Positions 43,263 through 52,266 of a stretch of 64,000 bases of DNA are shown here, piece by piece; positions within the stretch are counted from its first letter, which is position 1; each line of letters opens with the position of its first letter. The notes beneath the pieces were generated by a model. It did not search any database. It saw only the letters and a list, made by a program, of their open reading frames with translations, and was not told where the DNA came from. Both the position numbers and the translations under genes were made by a program. This DNA comes from Arthrobacter pascens (GTDB lineage: Bacteria > Actinomycetota > Actinomycetes > Actinomycetales > Micrococcaceae), in contig NZ_JAUSXF010000001.1 in NCBI RefSeq assembly GCF_030816475.1, positions 4,464,001-4,528,000 of the forward strand, given 5' to 3'.

Positions 43263-43820
43263 CTAGGCGGGAACGCGGGCAGCTTCCAGTGCATCGAAGA
43301 CGCCCTTGATCTGCTCAACGACTTCGGCGTCATCCTTCGGGTGCAGTTCGGCAAACCGCACCATGGAGCCCGGAACCGCCAGCTTGACGTCCTCAAGCAC
43401 CTGGGCCCCGGCGATGCCGGCTGCCTTACGCGCTTCATCCTGGGCCCAGACTCCACCGAACTGGCCAAAGGCCGTACCGACGACGGCGGTCGGCTTGCCC
43501 ACGAGGGCTCCGGCGCCGTACGGGCGGGACAGCCAGTCGATGGCATTCTTCAGCGAAGCGGGAACTGTTCCGTTGTGCTCGGGGGTAACCAGGAGCAGGG
43601 TGTCGGCTTCGTTGGCTGCTGCACGAAGAGCGGCGGCGGCCGGAGGGATCTGGCCTTCAACGTCGATGTCCTCGTTGTAGAACGGAATGTTGCCCAGGCT
43701 GTCGTGGATGACCACGTCCACCTGTTCCGGAGCGTTCAACTGGATGGCCTCGGCGAGCTTCTGGTTGATGGAATCGGCGCGAAGGCTGCCGACGAGGGTG
43801 AGTACAGTGCTCTTGGGCAT
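43263..43820 (-). CDS. NAD(P)H-dependent FMN reductase family protein
   Basis: A 185-residue flavodoxin-like oxidoreductase. The FMN phosphate loop is VGSLRADSINQKLAEA near residues 11-26, and the flavin-contact strand is LLLVTPEHNGTVPASLKNAIDWLS. Members reduce quinones, azo dyes or chromate. The ATG at 43820 has AAGGAG seven bases before it. The divergent TetR gene and the dyad between them suggest repression relieved by an electrophile or quinone; this is inference. Confidence 0.9.
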   Translation of the reverse strand: MPKSTVLTLVGSLRADSINQKLAEAIQLNAPEQVDVVIHDSLGNIPFYNEDIDVEGQIPPAAAALRAAANEADTLLLVTPEHNGTVPASLKNAIDWLSRPYGAGALVGKPTAVVGTAFGQFGGVWAQDEARKAAGIAGAQVLEDVKLAVPGSMVRFAELHPKDDAEVVEQIKGVFDALEAARVPA

Positions 43821-43900
43821 TTGGAACTCCTTGGATCGGGCTGCGGCGGACCGCAAGCCGGTTTGAAAAGTGGAGGCGTTGGGGCCTTCACGGTACTAAA

Positions 43901-43914
43901 CGGACCGTGGTCCG
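43901..43914. promoter_or_regulatory. Operator dyad between FMN reductase and tetR
   Basis: CGGACC-GT-GGTCCG is a perfect 6-bp dyad in the divergent region. It lies at the -35 position for the tetR gene, whose -10 is TAGAAT at 43933-43938. Confidence 0.5.
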
Positions 43915-43945
43915 GATATTATTCCCGGGGTCTAGAATATGGGAT

Positions 43946-44554
43946 GTGACGTTCATCCCATTGGAGCCCGGCTCACCGCCGGGGCCTTCCCCTGAACGCA
44001 GAGATGCTGCGCGGAACCGGGAGCGGTTGCTGGGAGCCGCCCGGGAACTCATTGAGCAATGCGGAGCGGACGCGCTCACCATGGACCGGCTTGCCGAAGC
44101 CGCAGGTGTCGGTAAGGGCACCGTCTTTCGCCGGTTCGGCAGCAGGGCCGGCCTGATGATGACGCTCCTCAGCGATGCGGAGGCCGATTTCCAGGCCCGC
44201 TTCATGTTCGGCCCGCCCCCGCTGGGGCCCGGTGCGCCCGGCCTGGACCGGCTGGTTGCTTTCGGGGCCGCAAGAATCGCCTTCGTGCTGGAGTACGGGG
44301 AACTCGCGAGGGCCGCCGATGTCTCCGCCCGTAACCGGTTTGAGGTGCCGGCCGTTGTGTTGTGGCACCGGCATATTGAGTTCCTGCTCCGTGAGGAAGG
44401 GATGGATTCGGATCCGTGGCTGATGGCGATGTTCCTTGGTGCGGCCCTGGAGCCGGATCGGCTGCTGCACACGGTCCGCGTCCGCACGGTCTCTCCGGAC
44501 CGGCTCGCCGAATCGTGGCGAGAGTTGGTCACGCGCGTGGTCCGGGGCGGCTAG
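43946..44554 (+). CDS. TetR/AcrR-family regulator
   Basis: A 202-residue TetR-type repressor. The N-terminal HTH lies at about residues 20-65 (DRLAEAAGVGKGTVFRRFGS), with an alpha-helical ligand domain after it. GTG at 43946 was chosen; TAGAAT is exactly 7 bases upstream and no ribosome site is seen, so translation is probably leaderless. It probably represses the divergent FMN reductase gene and itself through the dyad at 43901-43914. Confidence 0.87.
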   Translation: MTFIPLEPGSPPGPSPERRDAARNRERLLGAARELIEQCGADALTMDRLAEAAGVGKGTVFRRFGSRAGLMMTLLSDAEADFQARFMFGPPPLGPGAPGLDRLVAFGAARIAFVLEYGELARAADVSARNRFEVPAVVLWHRHIEFLLREEGMDSDPWLMAMFLGAALEPDRLLHTVRVRTVSPDRLAESWRELVTRVVRGG

Positions 44555-44919
44555 GCAGCCAGGATCTCTGAAAATCCCCCAGTCAAATCAATTACACAGA
44601 ATCATTCATAACGATTCCATACTGGGCTCGTGATTTCCGCCCGTATGCGAGCTTATTGACAGGATTTGTGTGGTAATTTCCTCTGGAATGTGACCCGCAA
44701 CATAGTTCACCAGGACTGGGCCTGCAAAGGCCGCGGGAGGCCAGCCATCCGCTGGTGCAGAATCCCGAGTGGCGGGCCATCCCCTGCCATGGTGGGAAAC
44801 GGAAGGATCAAGCTCGTGATTGTTGCAGTTAACCTCAGCACCCCGATGCCACAGCATCGGACCCCCTTGCGCCATCCGGGCAAAGTGTTGGCGGCAACAA
44901 CACAGAAGTAGCCCACCAC
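44555..44919. other. Intergenic region before the dipeptide ABC operon
   Basis: This is 365 bases with no convincing gene; short leftward reading frames here have no recognisable protein. It contains a perfect TTGACA at 44656-44661 that could be a -35 box, and GAATC-N9-GATTC at about 44600. The rest is probably the 5' leader of the operon. No hairpin of note was seen. Confidence 0.5.
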
Positions 44920-45903
44920 ATGCTCAGGTACCTCGCCAAGCGCGGCATCACGTATGTCTTCATGATCTTCCTGACCACCTCGGCCGGGTACTTCCTGGCT
45001 GTCACTTCCCTCAAGCCAGCCCTGTTGGAACAGGAGCGGATCCCCCGCCCCACGCCCGAGCAGGTCGCCAACTCCATGCGCCTCAAAGGCCTGGACCCGA
45101 CCCTCAGCCCCTGGGAACGCTACGTGGACTGGCTCACCGGGATCGTGACCCGCTGGGATTGGGGCCGCAGCCCCAACGGGGCATACATCAACGCCGAATT
45201 CGGCGACCGGGTGTGGATCTCCACCCGGCTCTTCCTTGCAGCCATCATCCTGACGCTCGTCATCGGCGTAGGACTTGGCGTGTATTCCGCAGCCCGGCAG
45301 TACCAGTACCAGGACAGGGTTATCACCTCCTACAGCTACCTGGCGTACATCGTGCCGGCACCTATCGCCTACTTCCTGGTCCAATTGGGCGCCATCAACA
45401 TCAACGAGACATTCGGCGGACGCATTCTCTTTGTCACAGGGATCTCCACCCCGGGCGTGGAACCAGGCTGGCCGCAGTTCGTGGACATGCTGGCCCATTA
45501 CGCCGTGCCAACCGTCGCCATCACCCTCGTGGGATGGGGTTCGTACCAGATCGCGCAGCGGCAATACCTGCTGGACAACGTCAATGCCGACTTTGTCCGT
45601 ACGGCCCGTGCCAAGGGACTCACCCGCAACCAGGCCATTAGCCGTCACGCCCTCCGCGTTTCGTTCATCCCCGTGGCGCAGAGCATCGCCTTCACTATCC
45701 CGGCTATTTTTGCCGGCGGTTTCTTCGCCGAGAAGATCTTTGCCTGGCCGGGCATCGGCTCCTGGAGCATTGACGCCATCTCACTGCAGGACGTCAACGC
45801 CGCCACGGCCACCCTGGCGTACGGGTCCGTCATCTTTGCCCTCGGGGCCATCCTGGCCGACTTTGCCACCACGCTTGTCGACCCGAGAGTGCGGGTGCAG
45901 TAG
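44920..45903 (+). CDS. Oligopeptide/dipeptide ABC transporter permease (DppB type)
   Basis: A 327-residue inner membrane permease with about six helices. The first helix (ITYVFMIFLTTSAGYFLAVT) is followed by a long external segment with WDWGRSPNGAYI. The EAA loop is DFVRTARAKGLTRNQAISRHALR, and the end is LADFATTLVDPRVR, all characteristic of DppB. It is the first gene of a four-gene importer operon. The second permease gene starts two bases after it. Confidence 0.92.
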   Translation: MLRYLAKRGITYVFMIFLTTSAGYFLAVTSLKPALLEQERIPRPTPEQVANSMRLKGLDPTLSPWERYVDWLTGIVTRWDWGRSPNGAYINAEFGDRVWISTRLFLAAIILTLVIGVGLGVYSAARQYQYQDRVITSYSYLAYIVPAPIAYFLVQLGAININETFGGRILFVTGISTPGVEPGWPQFVDMLAHYAVPTVAITLVGWGSYQIAQRQYLLDNVNADFVRTARAKGLTRNQAISRHALRVSFIPVAQSIAFTIPAIFAGGFFAEKIFAWPGIGSWSIDAISLQDVNAATATLAYGSVIFALGAILADFATTLVDPRVRVQ

Positions 45904-45905
45904 CC

Positions 45906-46910
45906 ATGACGAACCTCAACGCAGTTGATCCGGCAGCCGTCGCGGAGGAGGCGCACCTTCAGGGCGCAGACGTGGTGATCGGCAAATCCACCATCATCTT
46001 CCGCCGGTTCATGCGCAACAGGACGGCAGTGGCGGGCCTGATCATTTTCCTCGCCCTGACCGCCTTCTCCTTCGTGGGCGGCTACTTCACCCAGTGGGAC
46101 AAGGAGACCATCGACGCGTTCAACATCGGCATGCCGCCGTCGGGCGAACACTTCCTGGGCACGTCGCAGGCAGGTATCGATCTCTACGCCATGACGGTGG
46201 AAGGCACCAGGATCTCCATCCTGATCGGCCTGATCGTCGGCCTGGTTTCGGTGCTGGTCGCCGCCGTCTACGGCTGCACCATGGCCTACTTTGGCGGCAA
46301 GGTGGACAAGGTGATGCTCTTCGTCCTCGAAGCACTCATCATGATGCCGGCGCTGCTGGTGGTTGCCGTTGCCACCAGCGGCGGCGGAGACGGCCTTAAG
46401 AGAGACCTGCCCAGCTGGCTGCTGCTGATCATTGTTCTGCTGGTCTTCAGCTGGATGGGAACTGCCAGGCTGATCCGCTCGCTCTCCATGTCCCTCATGC
46501 AGCGGGATTACGTCAAGGCCGCCCAGTACATGGGGGTTCCGCCACGCAGGATAGTTTGGCGTCACCTCGTCCCCAACATCGGTTCGCTCCTGGTCCTGGA
46601 CATCACCCGAGGCGTCACCGGCGCCATCCTCGCTGAGGTCGCCTTTTCCTTCATCGGCATCGGCATCAAGGTGCCGGACGTGAGCCTGGGCGTCCTGATC
46701 GGCGGGGCGACATCCCAGGTCCAGACCTTCCCGTGGATGTTCTGGGTCCCGCTGACAGTGATGTTCCTGCTAACCGGGTCCCTTGCCATGATGAACGACG
46801 GCCTGCGGGACGCCTTCGACCCCAGTTCCAGTTCCATCGGACGCGCCAGGACAAACAGCGCCAGCAAAAACAACGCCAGGACAAACAGCGCGAAGAAGAA
46901 GCGGGCATGA
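45906..46910 (+). CDS. Oligopeptide/dipeptide ABC transporter permease (DppC type)
   Basis: A 334-residue partner permease with about six helices. The N-terminal cytosolic arm is followed by RNRTAVAGLIIFLALTAFSF, the EAA loop is DYVKAAQYMGVPPRRIVWRH, and NDGLRDAFDPSS ends the normal DppC sequence. After that comes a non-conserved basic tail of about 25 residues, encoded by 15-bp tandem repeats (ARTNS-ASKNN-ARTNS-AKKKR). Its stop overlaps the ATG of the ATPase gene by four bases. Confidence 0.91.
   Translation: MTNLNAVDPAAVAEEAHLQGADVVIGKSTIIFRRFMRNRTAVAGLIIFLALTAFSFVGGYFTQWDKETIDAFNIGMPPSGEHFLGTSQAGIDLYAMTVEGTRISILIGLIVGLVSVLVAAVYGCTMAYFGGKVDKVMLFVLEALIMMPALLVVAVATSGGGDGLKRDLPSWLLLIIVLLVFSWMGTARLIRSLSMSLMQRDYVKAAQYMGVPPRRIVWRHLVPNIGSLLVLDITRGVTGAILAEVAFSFIGIGIKVPDVSLGVLIGGATSQVQTFPWMFWVPLTVMFLLTGSLAMMNDGLRDAFDPSSSSIGRARTNSASKNNARTNSAKKKRA
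46844..46891 (+). repeat. 15-bp coding tandem repeat in dppC tail
   Basis: Copies CGCCAGGACAAACAG, CGCCAGCAAAAACAA and CGCCAGGACAAACAG start at 46844, 46859 and 46874, followed by a divergent CGCGAAGAAGAAGCG. Being a multiple of three, length change would only add or remove five residues. Confidence 0.8.
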
Positions 46911-49153
46911 GCAGCGAAACGTACATCGAACCGGCTGACCCGAGGCCTTCGGCTGCTGATCGCCTGCACATAGCCGGCCTTCACAGCCCGCTCCCCGCGG
47001 AGAGTGCTGTTCTTTCCGTCCGGGACCTCAACGTCCGGTTCAACACGGAAAACGGCATCGTGCACGCGGTCCGCGGCGTCGATTTTGACCTGCTGCCGGG
47101 TAAGACCCTGGGCATCGTGGGTGAGTCCGGGTCGGGGAAGTCCGTGACGTCGCTTGCCGTCATGGGCCTCCTGCCCGCCACGGCCGACGTCACCGGCTCG
47201 GTGATGCTCAACGGCAAGGAGCTGCTGGGCCTCAGCGACAAGGCAATGTGTGCCTATCGCGGCAACGACATGGCCATGGTGTTCCAGGACCCGCTGTCCT
47301 CCCTGACTCCGGTCTACACGGTGGGAGCACAGATCACCGAGGCCCTGACCATCCACAACCCCGCCATGAGCAAACAGGCAAAAGAAGCCCGCGCCGTCGA
47401 ACTTCTGGCGATGGTGGGAATCCCCAGCCCGAAGGACAGGCTCAAGGCATTTCCGCACGAGTTCTCCGGCGGCATGCGCCAGCGGGTGATGATCGCCATC
47501 GCGATCGCCAATAACCCGCGGCTCCTGATCGCTGATGAGCCGACGACGGCGCTGGACGTCACCATCCAGGCCCAGGTGCTTGAGGTGCTGCATACGGCGC
47601 AGGAGGAAACGGGCGCCGCCGTCGTCATGATCACCCACGATCTGGGTGTGGTGGCAGGCATGGCGGACAACATCATGGTCATGTACGCCGGGAAACCGGT
47701 GGAAACCGGCGGCGTGGATGATATCTACTACAACCCGCGGATGCCGTACACGATGGGACTGCTCGGAGCGGTGCCGCGGGTGGACGTTGCCGAGAAAACC
47801 TCGCTGGTCCCGATCGAGGGAATACCGCCCAACCTGGTCCACCCGCCCACCGGATGCTCCTTTGCACCACGATGCCCACTGGCGTCAGAAGCATGCCTGG
47901 ACGGTGAACCCGCGCTGGCAGAAGTCGCCGGCGGCGTCCATCACCGGGCGGCCTGCATCAAATCCGATTCCCTGGGCGCGGAGGTGGACGTCCACGAAAT
48001 CTTCTCCGCGCCGCCGGTGCCCGTGTCCCGTTTCGACCTCATTCCTCGCGGGGAACGCAGCACGGTCCTGCAGCTCAAGGACGTCCGGAAGCATTTCCCG
48101 CTGACCAGAGGTGCCCTCCTCAAACGGCGGATCGGCACCGTAAAGGCCGTGGACGGCATCAGTTTCGACATCCGCGAGGGCGAGTGCTTCTCCATCGTGG
48201 GGGAGTCCGGCTCGGGCAAAACCACCACCCTCCTGGAAATCATGGAATTCCACAAGGACCAGGACGGCGAAGTGGTCATCGGCGGCATCAGCAACAAGGA
48301 AGCCGCTGACGCCAGGACCAAAAGCGCCATGCGCAAGGAACTTCAGATGGTTTTCCAGGATCCCACCGGTGCCCTTGATCCGCGGTTCACGGTGTACGAG
48401 GTGCTGGCGGAACCCCTTCAGAACGCCGGGCTGGCCAAGCCGGCCATCAGGAAGCGGATCATGGAACTGATTCAGCTCGTGGGCCTGCAGCCGGACCACG
48501 TCAACCGCTTCCCCAACCAGTTCTCCGGCGGGCAGCGGCAGCGGGTCGGCATAGCCAGGGCCCTGGCCGTGAACCCCAAACTGGTGGTGCTGGACGAGCC
48601 CGTCTCCGCCCTGGATGTCTCCGTCCAGGCAGGCGTCATCAACCTGCTGGACAAGCTCCGCGCCGAGTTGGGCCTCAGCTACCTGATGGTGGCCCATGAC
48701 CTCTCCGTGGTGCGGCACATCTCCAACCGTGTGGCGGTCATGTACCTGGGCAAGATCGTGGAGATCGGCGAGGTGGACAGGGTCTTCGACAATCCTCGCC
48801 ATCCGTATACCCGGGCATTGCTGTCTGCCATTCCGGTTCCCGATCCGCACCTGGAACGCACCCGGGAACGGATCATTCTCCAAGGAGACCTGCCATCCCC
48901 TTTGGATGCGCCAAAGGGCTGCAACTTCGCCACCCGCTGCCCCGTCTTCGCCGCTCTCCCCGCGGCCAAGCAGGAACAATGCCTCACTCTGGAACCGCCG
49001 CTTGAATCGGTTCCTCCGTCCGCCGCGGCCCAGGTTCTCGAGGCTGGCCCCGTACCGGCGCCGGACCAGCAGTTCGCCTGTTTCTTCCCCGACGGCGAGC
49101 TGGACGAGGACATGCTGGTGGTCCACGAAACGGCGGATCACGATGCACCGTAG
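46907..49153 (+). CDS. ABC transporter, fused double ATP-binding protein (DppD-DppF type)
   Basis: A 748-residue protein with two complete nucleotide-binding domains. The first has Walker A GESGSGKSVTS near residue 70, EFSGGMRQRVMIAIA and LLIADEPTTALDV. The second has Walker A GESGSGKTTTL near residue 430, QFSGGQRQRVGIARAL and VVLDEPVSALDV. Each is followed by the Cys-containing oligopeptide-transporter C-terminal domain (CSFAPRCPLA and CNFATRCPVF). It powers the adjacent permeases. The ATG overlaps the stop of the previous gene. A 52-base gap precedes the binding-protein gene. Confidence 0.94.
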   Translation: MSSETYIEPADPRPSAADRLHIAGLHSPLPAESAVLSVRDLNVRFNTENGIVHAVRGVDFDLLPGKTLGIVGESGSGKSVTSLAVMGLLPATADVTGSVMLNGKELLGLSDKAMCAYRGNDMAMVFQDPLSSLTPVYTVGAQITEALTIHNPAMSKQAKEARAVELLAMVGIPSPKDRLKAFPHEFSGGMRQRVMIAIAIANNPRLLIADEPTTALDVTIQAQVLEVLHTAQEETGAAVVMITHDLGVVAGMADNIMVMYAGKPVETGGVDDIYYNPRMPYTMGLLGAVPRVDVAEKTSLVPIEGIPPNLVHPPTGCSFAPRCPLASEACLDGEPALAEVAGGVHHRAACIKSDSLGAEVDVHEIFSAPPVPVSRFDLIPRGERSTVLQLKDVRKHFPLTRGALLKRRIGTVKAVDGISFDIREGECFSIVGESGSGKTTTLLEIMEFHKDQDGEVVIGGISNKEAADARTKSAMRKELQMVFQDPTGALDPRFTVYEVLAEPLQNAGLAKPAIRKRIMELIQLVGLQPDHVNRFPNQFSGGQRQRVGIARALAVNPKLVVLDEPVSALDVSVQAGVINLLDKLRAELGLSYLMVAHDLSVVRHISNRVAVMYLGKIVEIGEVDRVFDNPRHPYTRALLSAIPVPDPHLERTRERIILQGDLPSPLDAPKGCNFATRCPVFAALPAAKQEQCLTLEPPLESVPPSAAAQVLEAGPVPAPDQQFACFFPDGELDEDMLVVHETADHDAP

Positions 49154-49205
49154 GTTTTTCCGACCCATCACAAGCACCACCACCCGCACCAATGAAGGGA
49201 ACACC

Positions 49206-50924
49206 ATGAAGAATCTGACCAGAATTGGCGGAGCTGCGGCCATTGCTGCGGCTTTGACACTGACGGCCTGTGGAGCGGGAGGCTCTCCCACCGGGCCGGA
49301 AACGGCCAAAGGACAGGGATCCGGCGGTGACGTGTCCAAGCTGATCAGCATCAACGCCAAGGATGCCAAGGACCTTCAACCCGGCGGCAAGGTCACGCTT
49401 CCCCTGGGTAACATCGGCCCTGATTTCAACGGGTTTTCCAACAACGGCAACAGTGCCGACAATTCGGCGCTGATGGCGGCGATTAATCCGGTTGCGGTGT
49501 CCGGCGGCGGTATCGGCGGCTGCTGGAAGTTCGATTTCGCGGGCAAGGCGACGCCGAATAAGGACTTCTGTGAGTCTGTGGACAGCGAGGTCAAGGACGG
49601 CAAACAGACCATCACCATCAAGGTCAACCCCAAGGCGACCTACAACGACGGCACCCCTATCGATATCAAGGCCTTCCAGAACACGTGGAACATCCTCAAG
49701 GGTTCAAATCCCGATTACGACATTGTGAGCCCGGGAGCCTATCCGTTCGTTGAATCGGTCGAGGCCGGCAGCAGCGACAAGGAAGTCATCGTCAAGACCA
49801 GCCAGCCCGTCTACCCGCTGGATTCCCTCTTCTTCGGCCTGATCAACCCGAACGTGAACTCCCCCCAGGTCTTCAACGAAGGCTTCAACGGCAACCTGCA
49901 TCCGGAATGGATGGCCGGTCCGTTCAAGCTGGACAAGTACGACAGCGCGGCCAAAACCTTAACCGCCGTCCCGAACGATAAATGGTGGGGCACCAAGCCT
50001 GTCCTGGACAGCGTCACCTTCCGCCAGCTCGAATCCAGCGCGCAGATCGCTGCCTTCAAGAACGGTGAGATTGACGCCATGTCGGCGAACACGATCGCGC
50101 TCTACAAGCAGCTGGACGGGACCAAGAATTCCGAGGTGCGCCGCGGGCAGCGGCTCTTCGCCGGTGGCATGAACATCAACGCCCTGAGGGTGACTGATGT
50201 TGCTGTCCGTAAAGCCATCTTCACCGCTGTGGACCGCGAGGCTCTGCGCAAGGTCCGCTTCAACGGGTTGAACTGGGAGGAGCCCAGCTCCGGCTCCATG
50301 ATGCTCCTGCCATTTTCCGCGTACTACCAGGACAACTACCCTGTCAAGGAAACCGGCCCGGACGCGGCCAAGAAGGTCCTGACCGACGCCGGCTACACCC
50401 CTAACGCCTCGGGCATCATGGAGAAGGACGGCAAGCCGGCCGCCTTCAAAATCAGCAACTTCGGTGACGATCCCACCGCGCTCGCCACCACCCAGACACT
50501 GCAGAAGCAGCTGCAGGCTGGTGGCATGGATGTTGGCATCGACCAGCGCGCCTCCGCCGACTTCGGCAAGGTCGTTGGTTCACGCGACTTCGACCTCAGC
50601 CTTTCCGGCTACACGGTTGGAGCGGATGCAACGGACAGCGTGAAGCAGTTCTATGATTCCAAGGCCAGCGTGAACAAGGTGGGCGACGCGGAACTGGACA
50701 AGAAAATCGCTGACCTGGCTTCCATCGAAGACAACAGTGAGCGCAACAAGGCTGCCATGGAGGTTGAAAAGGAGCACATGGCCAAGTACTTCTCCATGGG
50801 TCCGGTGTTCAACGGTCCGCAGATCTCATTCGTCCGCACCGGTCTGGCAAACTACGGTCCCTCACTCTTCCAGAGCCCGTCCCAGGTTCCGGACTGGAGC
50901 ACCCTGGGCTGGGAAAAGAAGTAA
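49206..50924 (+). CDS. ABC transporter family 5 substrate-binding lipoprotein
   Basis: A 572-residue peptide-type binding protein. The signal ends in lipobox LTAC with Cys near residue 21. It has the SBP_bac_5 core, such as PKATYNDGTPIDIKAFQNTW and AVRKAIFTAVDREALRK, and a C-terminal VPDWSTLGWEKK. It is last in the operon after the two permeases and the double ATPase. An AAGGGAAC ribosome site precedes the ATG. The ligand is probably an oligopeptide but cannot be fixed by sequence. Confidence 0.93.
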   Translation: MKNLTRIGGAAAIAAALTLTACGAGGSPTGPETAKGQGSGGDVSKLISINAKDAKDLQPGGKVTLPLGNIGPDFNGFSNNGNSADNSALMAAINPVAVSGGGIGGCWKFDFAGKATPNKDFCESVDSEVKDGKQTITIKVNPKATYNDGTPIDIKAFQNTWNILKGSNPDYDIVSPGAYPFVESVEAGSSDKEVIVKTSQPVYPLDSLFFGLINPNVNSPQVFNEGFNGNLHPEWMAGPFKLDKYDSAAKTLTAVPNDKWWGTKPVLDSVTFRQLESSAQIAAFKNGEIDAMSANTIALYKQLDGTKNSEVRRGQRLFAGGMNINALRVTDVAVRKAIFTAVDREALRKVRFNGLNWEEPSSGSMMLLPFSAYYQDNYPVKETGPDAAKKVLTDAGYTPNASGIMEKDGKPAAFKISNFGDDPTALATTQTLQKQLQAGGMDVGIDQRASADFGKVVGSRDFDLSLSGYTVGADATDSVKQFYDSKASVNKVGDAELDKKIADLASIEDNSERNKAAMEVEKEHMAKYFSMGPVFNGPQISFVRTGLANYGPSLFQSPSQVPDWSTLGWEKK

Positions 50925-50934
50925 CACCCCCTGT

Positions 50935-50983
50935 AACGCTCTCTCACTTCCGGTCGTTCAATGGCTGGGAGTGAGAGAGCGTT
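50935..50983. repeat. Long hairpin after the ABC operon
   Basis: The arms are 50935-50951 and 50967-50983, with AACGCTCTCTCACT pairing perfectly with AGTGAGAGAGCGTT, plus two more pairs. A degenerate extra half copy (GGAAGTGAGATACGG) lies at 50999-51013. It is probably the operon terminator, and possibly a repetitive intergenic element. Confidence 0.65.
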
Positions 50984-51036
50984 CGGTCTTAATGCGCAGG
51001 AAGTGAGATACGGTGCGCGGGGGTAGCGTTTCCCCT

Positions 51037-52116
51037 ATGACCGGAACCGGAGCCGAACACACCACCATCCGCACCGCCGTCGTCGGCTTTGGACTGTCGG
51101 GACGTGTTTTCCACGCGCCGCTGATCGCGGCCGATGCCCGCTTTTCGCTGGACATCATCGCGACGTCCGACGCCGGCAGGCAGGCTGCCGCGCTGGAGCG
51201 ATACCCCGGTGCCACAGTAGTTCCCGACGGCGATGCGGTGCTGGCGCTAGCCGGGAATCTTGACCTTGTGGTGCTGGGGACACCTCCAGCGACCCACTAT
51301 CCGCTGGCGAAGGCCGCGTTGGAGGCAGGGCTGGATGTCGTGGTGGACAAGCCCTTCACGGTCCGCAGCGCCGAAGGGCAGGAGCTGATCGAGTTGGCGG
51401 AGCGACTGGGCCGGGTGCTGAGCGTATTCCAGAACCGGCGCTGGGACGGCGATTTCCTGACTCTCCGGAAGCTGCTCGCCGGCGGGGCTCTGGGGAGCGT
51501 GACCCGGTTCGAGTCCCGGTTTGAGCGCTGGTCGCCGGAGATCTCCAAGGCCTGGAAAGCAGACGCGACGGCGGCCGACGGCGGGGGCGTGCTGTTTGAC
51601 CTTGGGAGCCACCTCATCGACCAGGCCCTCCAGCTCTTCGGCCCAGCCACCGTAGTCCATACGGAGCTCCAGGCCCGGCGGCCGGAGGAGAGGGCTGACG
51701 ACGATTGTTTCCTGGCGCTGCGGCACCAGTCCGGAGTGATCAGCCACCTGACCATGAACATGCTATGTGCCCAGCAGGGTCCGCGCTTTCGCGTCCTGGG
51801 GTCTACGGGAGGCTTCACCAAGCATGGCGTGGACCCTCAGGAGCCGTACATCGTGGCCGGCGGCAGCCCGCTTGATGCCGATTACGGGGTGGAAGCGCCG
51901 GAGTGGGCCGGTGTACTGGGCCGTGACGGACACCTGGACACCCTCCCCACCGAGCGCGGCGCGTATCCCGAGTTCTACCGGCTCCTGGCGGAGAAGATCC
52001 TCGACGGCGGCGCGGCCTCCACCCTGCCGCTCCCGGTAAACCCGGCAGACGCCGTCGAGGTCCTCAAATTAATAGAACAAGCAAGAGAACTGGCGTCGCC
52101 GCAGATGGGGAACTAA
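51037..52116 (+). CDS. Gfo/Idh/MocA-family oxidoreductase
   Basis: A 359-residue NAD(P)-dependent dehydrogenase. A Rossmann N-terminus (TAVVGFGLSGRVFHAPLIAA) is followed by the family motif VVDKPFTVRSAEG (Lys of the EKP-like site) and a C-terminal beta-sheet domain with GGGVLFDLGSHLIDQALQLFG, in which His is the usual catalytic residue. The substrate is probably a sugar or cyclitol. TAGCGT seven bases before the ATG suggests a leaderless transcript; GTG at 51013 is an alternative start. Confidence 0.9.
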   Translation: MTGTGAEHTTIRTAVVGFGLSGRVFHAPLIAADARFSLDIIATSDAGRQAAALERYPGATVVPDGDAVLALAGNLDLVVLGTPPATHYPLAKAALEAGLDVVVDKPFTVRSAEGQELIELAERLGRVLSVFQNRRWDGDFLTLRKLLAGGALGSVTRFESRFERWSPEISKAWKADATAADGGGVLFDLGSHLIDQALQLFGPATVVHTELQARRPEERADDDCFLALRHQSGVISHLTMNMLCAQQGPRFRVLGSTGGFTKHGVDPQEPYIVAGGSPLDADYGVEAPEWAGVLGRDGHLDTLPTERGAYPEFYRLLAEKILDGGAASTLPLPVNPADAVEVLKLIEQARELASPQMGN

Positions 52117-52266
52117 CGTCAGAACGGCAGCCATCCAGAAAGCGTGCTCCCCACCAGCACCCTAACCTCGCAAGCTCGGCCAGGGAACCCTGCTGGCGTG
52201 GGCCCAGGCGACGAAGGAGCAGCACGCGTTGGATGACTGCCGTTCCGACGGCAATCAAGGGAACTT

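Noticed and set aside
44606..44875. Possible small leftward genes in the gap before the dipeptide ABC operon
   Set aside because: No ribosome site, no motif and odd composition; the region is better read as a promoter and leader.
47885..49369. A 494-codon minus-strand frame opposite the double ATPase gene
   Set aside because: It crosses an obvious operon with clear Walker motifs on the plus strand and has no motif of its own.
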